From Draconibacterium sp. (GTDB lineage: Bacteria > Bacteroidota > Bacteroidia > Bacteroidales > Prolixibacteraceae), in the NCBI GenBank assembly GCA_030595485.1, contig JAUVDE010000095.1, positions 1 to 9,705 on the forward strand: DNA of 9,705 nucleotides, in the 5' to 3' direction. The position numbers and the translations under genes are program-made. Under the pieces are notes generated by a model. It was not told where the DNA came from. It searched no databases and saw only the letters and a list, made by a program, of their open reading frames with translations. Below are positions 7,378-9,705 of this stretch, piece after piece (position 1 is the stretch's first letter; each line of letters opens with the position of its first letter).

Positions 7378-8404
7378 ATGGTTTAGCTTTTTTTTTAGCC
7401 GATGATTCCCGAACAACCAAATCAATAGGCAACATTATCCGCTTATTATTGCTTTTACCTTTTTCAATCGATTCGAAAAACAGTTTTGCCGCTTCTTCTC
7501 CCATTTGAAAAGTTGGGTGACTAACCGAGGTTAATGGCGGATCAACAACGGTGGAATGAAACTCATCAGTAAAACCAGCCAGCGAAATATCTTCCGGAAT
7601 TTTATAGCCTTGCTTTTTTACTTCAATCATGGCGGCAAAAGCAATGGTGTCGTTTACACCAAAAATTGCATCGGGTTTATTTTCCAGTTGAAGCAGTTCT
7701 TGAGTTGCCAGTTTAGCATCTTCAATACTTAAATTACAATGTACCATCAGGTTTTCGTCGTATTCCAAACCACATTCATTTAAACCATTTAAATAGCCCA
7801 CTTTACGATTTTGCGAAATATTTAAATGTTCCGGTCCCGAAATGTAGGCAATACGTTTGCAGCCGTTTTCGAAAAAATGTTTGGTTATTTTTTTTGTTGC
7901 ATCTTGTCCATTTGCTAAAACAGATGGAACTCCCAATTCTTCACAAACCCGATCGAAAAATACAAGTGGAATTTCATTATTAACCAACTTTTGGAAATGA
8001 GCAAAATCATCAGTTTCCTGACTTAAGCAAACAATAAATCCTTCAACCCGCGATTTTAAAAGGTTTTGCACTGCAATAATTTCCTTTTTCTTCGATTCGT
8101 TTGATGAAGTAATTACAATAAAGTAACCGTGGTCTTCGGCAACTTTTTCAATTCCTGAAATAATTGACGAGTAGAAGTGTGTATTAATATCGGGTACAAT
8201 AACACCAATCATTTTGGTTTGCTGGCGTAGCAAGCCCATTGCAAGCGGGTTAGGTGTGTAGTTTCGTTCTTCAGCCAGTGCCTGAATTTTTTCAGTCATA
8301 TCGGGACTAATATCCGGATGGTTTTTTAAAGCCCTCGAAACAGTAGAGATTGAAACCCCCAATTCTTTTGCTAAATCCTTTAATGAAATGTGTCGTTTGC
8401 CCAT
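7370..8404 (-). CDS. LacI/GalR-family transcriptional regulator
   Basis: The 344-aa protein has a start codon at 8402-8404 (ATG on the minus strand). The N-terminal helix-turn-helix is textbook: ISLKDLAKELGVSISTVSRAL (6-26), then the hinge segment NYTPNPLAMGLLRQ (48-61). The periplasmic-binding-protein-like effector domain runs from IGVIVPDI (66-73) to the C-terminus, with putative ligand contacts D151-R152, R200, N251-D252 and D280. Length is normal for the family. It has its own promoter-like sequence and a short leader of about 20 nt. It is convergent with the degradation genes and divergent from the epimerase, so either side could be its target. A sugar or oligosaccharide from the degraded polymer is the expected effector, by analogy with the family. 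The C-terminus (SSAKKKAKPFI) contains an A9 run in its coding strand. Family certain, target and effector unknown. Confidence 0.95.
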   Translation of the reverse strand: MGKRHISLKDLAKELGVSISTVSRALKNHPDISPDMTEKIQALAEERNYTPNPLAMGLLRQQTKMIGVIVPDINTHFYSSIISGIEKVAEDHGYFIVITSSNESKKKEIIAVQNLLKSRVEGFIVCLSQETDDFAHFQKLVNNEIPLVFFDRVCEELGVPSVLANGQDATKKITKHFFENGCKRIAYISGPEHLNISQNRKVGYLNGLNECGLEYDENLMVHCNLSIEDAKLATQELLQLENKPDAIFGVNDTIAFAAMIEVKKQGYKIPEDISLAGFTDEFHSTVVDPPLTSVSHPTFQMGEEAAKLFFESIEKGKSNNKRIMLPIDLVVRESSAKKKAKPFI

Positions 8405-8425
8405 TTATTGTTAATTACAATAATA

Positions 8426-8454
8426 CAAATGTAATCAATTTTCATGTTCCACAA
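8426..8454 (-). promoter_or_regulatory. Bacteroidota-type promoter of the LacI-family regulator
   Basis: On the minus strand TACATTTG (complement of 8426-8433) is a perfect TAnnTTTG -7 box. GTTG, whose TTG is the complement of 8452-8454, lies 18 nt upstream as the -33 element. The box is about 21 nt before the start codon at 8404. Position, spacing and match make this the best promoter in the window. The palindrome at 8469-8482 lies immediately upstream. Confidence 0.6.
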
Positions 8455-8466
8455 CAGATTATTTTC

Positions 8467-8511
8467 TCCGCAAAGCTTTGCGAAAACCTTTGCGGAAAAC
8501 CTTGCAAAAAC
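8467..8511. promoter_or_regulatory. Perfect 14-bp palindrome plus three tandem 11-13-bp repeats; candidate LacI-family operator
   Basis: CGCAAAGCTTTGCG at 8469-8482 is a perfect palindrome. Overlapping it are three tandem units: CTTTGCGAAAAC (8476-8487), CTTTGCGGAAAAC (8488-8500) and CTTGCAAAAAC (8501-8511). TCCGCAAAG (8467-8475) can alternatively pair with CTTTGCGGA (8488-8496) as a 9-bp stem with a 12-nt loop. The element lies between the two divergent promoters. LacI-family operators are palindromes of about this size, and the half-site CGCAAA resembles that of PurR (ACGCAAACGTTTGCGT), though the centre here is GC rather than CG. Autoregulation and control of the epimerase are inferred. 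I saw no second copy before the degradation genes. Confidence 0.5.
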
Positions 8512-8517
8512 TGGGTG

Positions 8518-8548
8518 TTGTGGGGGTGAAAAACATTCCCAATATTTG
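8518..8548 (+). promoter_or_regulatory. Probable promoter of the GDP-mannose 3,5-epimerase-like gene
   Basis: TTG at 8518-8520 is followed after 20 nt by AATATTTG at 8541-8548, which matches TAnnTTTG at five of six fixed bases. The spacing is normal for Bacteroidota sigma-ABfr promoters. The leader to the ATG at 8590 would be about 35 nt and is A-rich (AAACAAAAAAATAATC), as is usual for well-translated genes in this phylum. The mismatch at the first T of the box keeps confidence moderate. Confidence 0.45.
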
Positions 8549-8589
8549 CATCGGAAACAAAAAAATAATCATCTTAAAAAATTAGTAAA

Positions 8590-9567
8590 ATGACAAAAAG
8601 AATTTTAGTTGCAGGCGGTGGCGGATTCATCGGCGGACACTTGGCAAGAAGTTTAACAGATCAAGGAAATATTGTACGTGTAGTAGATAAAAAACCAATG
8701 ACTGAATGGTATCAGGTTCATGACGATTGTGACAATTTGGTTTTAGACTTAAACGATAAAGCTAATTGTTATACTGCTGTAAACGGTTACAACGAAGTTT
8801 ACAACTTAGCTGCCGATATGGGTGGTATGGGTTTTATCGAAAATAACAAAGCGGAATGTATGTTGAGTGTTTTAATTAACACACACTTGCTAATGGCAGC
8901 TCGCGATTTAGGCGCAACTCGTTTTTTCTACGCTTCGTCGGCTTGTGTATACAACGGCGATTTACAAACTGATGCTGATAATCCAGGATTGAAAGAAGCC
9001 GATGCTTATCCCGCTTTAGCAGAAGACGGTTACGGATGGGAAAAATTATTCTCGGAAAGAATGTGTCGTCACTTTATGGAAGACTATGGTTTAACTTGTC
9101 GTGTAGCTCGTTTCCACAACGTATATGGTCCTTTCGGAACTTATGATGGTGGTCGTGAAAAAGCTCCTGCAGCAATGGCACGTAAAGTTATCGATGGTGA
9201 TATGTTCGGAAAAGATGAAATCATTATCTGGGGTGACGGTGAGCAAACTCGTTCATTCATGTATATCGACGAATGTGTTGAAGGTATCCAGAGAATAATG
9301 AACAGCGACATTTTAGAGCCTATCAACTTAGGTAGCGACGAAATGGTTTCGATTAACCAATTGGTTGATATTTGCGAAGATATTGCAGGTTACAAATTGA
9401 AAAGAACTTACGATTTAGATGCTCCTAAAGGAGTTCGTGGACGTAACAGCGACAATACTTTAATAAAAGAGTATTTGGGTTGGGCTCCATCTTATCCGCT
9501 TGCCGATGGTATGAAAAAAACATACGATTGGATTAAAGTGCAAATGATAGCAAAAGCTAATAAGTAA
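8590..9567 (+). CDS. GDP-mannose 3,5-epimerase-like NAD-dependent sugar epimerase
   Basis: The 325-aa protein is an extended short-chain dehydrogenase/reductase acting in the cytosol. The Rossmann motif GGGGFIG (G9, G12, G15) binds NAD, and D33 probably contacts the adenosine ribose. AADMGGMGFI (74-83), SSACVYN (C119), YGWEK (Y148, K152), FHNVYGPFGTYDGGREKAPAA (K191), WGDGEQTRSFMYIDECVEG (214-232), GSDEMVS and GVRGRNSDN are hallmarks of GDP-mannose 3,5-epimerase. In the plant enzyme the equivalents of C119 and K191 are the epimerising acid/base pair, and Y148/K152 serve the transient C4 oxidation. All are present, so activity on GDP-D-mannose giving GDP-L-galactose or GDP-L-gulose is likely (EC 5.1.3.18), although bacterial homologues may use other substrates. 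It starts 186 nt from the divergent regulator and is followed by its own terminator, so it is probably monocistronic. Arginine is mostly CGT, which may mean high expression. A glycan-biosynthesis role is inferred. Confidence 0.87.
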   Translation: MTKRILVAGGGGFIGGHLARSLTDQGNIVRVVDKKPMTEWYQVHDDCDNLVLDLNDKANCYTAVNGYNEVYNLAADMGGMGFIENNKAECMLSVLINTHLLMAARDLGATRFFYASSACVYNGDLQTDADNPGLKEADAYPALAEDGYGWEKLFSERMCRHFMEDYGLTCRVARFHNVYGPFGTYDGGREKAPAAMARKVIDGDMFGKDEIIIWGDGEQTRSFMYIDECVEGIQRIMNSDILEPINLGSDEMVSINQLVDICEDIAGYKLKRTYDLDAPKGVRGRNSDNTLIKEYLGWAPSYPLADGMKKTYDWIKVQMIAKANK

Positions 9568-9582
9568 TTCAAAATATATGTT

Positions 9583-9614
9583 CCAACCTAACTCAATTGG
9601 TTGGGGCTTTTTTT
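9583..9614 (+). terminator. Rho-independent terminator after the epimerase gene
   Basis: CCAACC (9583-9588) pairs with GGTTGG (9599-9604) across a 10-nt loop. GGC and a run of seven T (9608-9614) follow. It begins 16 nt after the stop codon. The stem is short (6 bp), but the T-tract and location make termination likely. Confidence 0.65.
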
Positions 9615-9639
9615 CCCCTCTTCGCAAGTCGGAGAGGGG
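9615..9639. repeat. 10-bp stem hairpin directly after the terminator T-tract
   Basis: CCCCTCTTCG (9615-9624) pairs with CGGAGAGGGG (9630-9639) over the 5-nt loop CAAGT, with a single G-U wobble. It is flanked by a T7 run (9608-9614) and an A6 run (9643-9648), which extends the dyad symmetry. Neither strand has a U-tract directly after the stem, so it does not itself look like a standard terminator. It may be a dispersed intergenic palindrome or an mRNA-end stabiliser. Confidence 0.5.
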
Positions 9640-9650
9640 TTTAAAAAAGA

Positions 9651-9703
9651 AGTAGTGAGTAATTAGTACATAGTATCGAGTACGCAAAATCTATCTCACT
9701 ACT
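9651..9703. repeat. Inverted repeat enclosing degenerate heptamers
   Basis: AGTAGTGAG (9651-9659) is the exact reverse complement of CTCACTACT (9695-9703). Between them are three adjacent 7-mers of related sequence, TAGTACA (9664-9670), TAGTATC (9671-9677) and GAGTACG (9678-9684), and a related TAGTGAG lies at 9653-9659. This pattern looks like short non-coding intergenic repeats that I believe occur in many copies in some Bacteroidota genomes. The window ends inside or just after it, so its full extent is unknown. Confidence 0.45.
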
Positions 9704-9705
9704 AA

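Noticed and set aside
8512..8529. G-rich stretch before the epimerase promoter as a possible G-quadruplex
   Set aside because: There are not four G-runs of three or more, so no canonical quadruplex can form.

Overview
The window looks like chromosomal DNA of a Bacteroidota bacterium, probably a marine or sediment polysaccharide degrader. The evidence is the AT-rich sequence, TAnnTTTG-type -7 promoter boxes, starts without Shine-Dalgarno sites, lipoprotein signal peptides, and a sulfatase and polysaccharide-lyase gene set typical of polysaccharide utilization loci (PULs). Genus and species cannot be fixed from the sequence.

Layout. (1) 1-195: the 3' end of an unidentified plus-strand gene. 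(2) 376-7377: three same-strand genes forming the catabolic block. They are a secreted fusion of an S1-type sulfatase with a GH78-type alpha-L-rhamnosidase, a lipoprotein of the alginate-lyase superfamily (PF05426, PL38-like), and a heparinase II/III-like lipoprotein. The last two are only 10 nt apart and are surely co-transcribed. (3) 7370-8404, minus strand: a LacI/GalR-family regulator whose 3' end overlaps the heparinase-like gene by 8 nt, tail to tail. (4) 8405-8589: a divergent regulatory region with a good Bacteroidota promoter for the regulator, a probable promoter for the next gene, and between them a perfect 14-bp palindrome with tandem repeats. (5) 8590-9567: a GDP-mannose 3,5-epimerase-like enzyme with all expected catalytic residues. 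(6) 9568-9705: a terminator, a strong second hairpin, and a heptamer-rich inverted repeat.

How the genes may work together. A sulfated polymer containing rhamnose and uronic acid would be cut by the two surface or periplasmic lyases, then desulfated and stripped of rhamnose by the two-headed fusion. Sulfated rhamnose next to uronic acid is the signature of ulvan from green algae, so an ulvan-like substrate is the best inference, but it is not proven. No SusC/SusD pair, unsaturated-uronyl hydrolase or hybrid two-component sensor is inside the window. The LacI-type protein is a candidate local regulator. The epimerase looks like a separate biosynthetic unit (GDP-L-galactose or GDP-L-gulose for surface glycans).

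No gap exceeds 300 nt. The 180 nt before the fusion gene (196-375) shows no convincing promoter or hairpin. I found no rRNA, tRNA, CRISPR array, transposase or attachment site. I see a well-formed PUL fragment rather than a clearly new system. The least explained elements are the palindrome/repeat block at 8467-8511 and the unassigned specificity of the two lyases.
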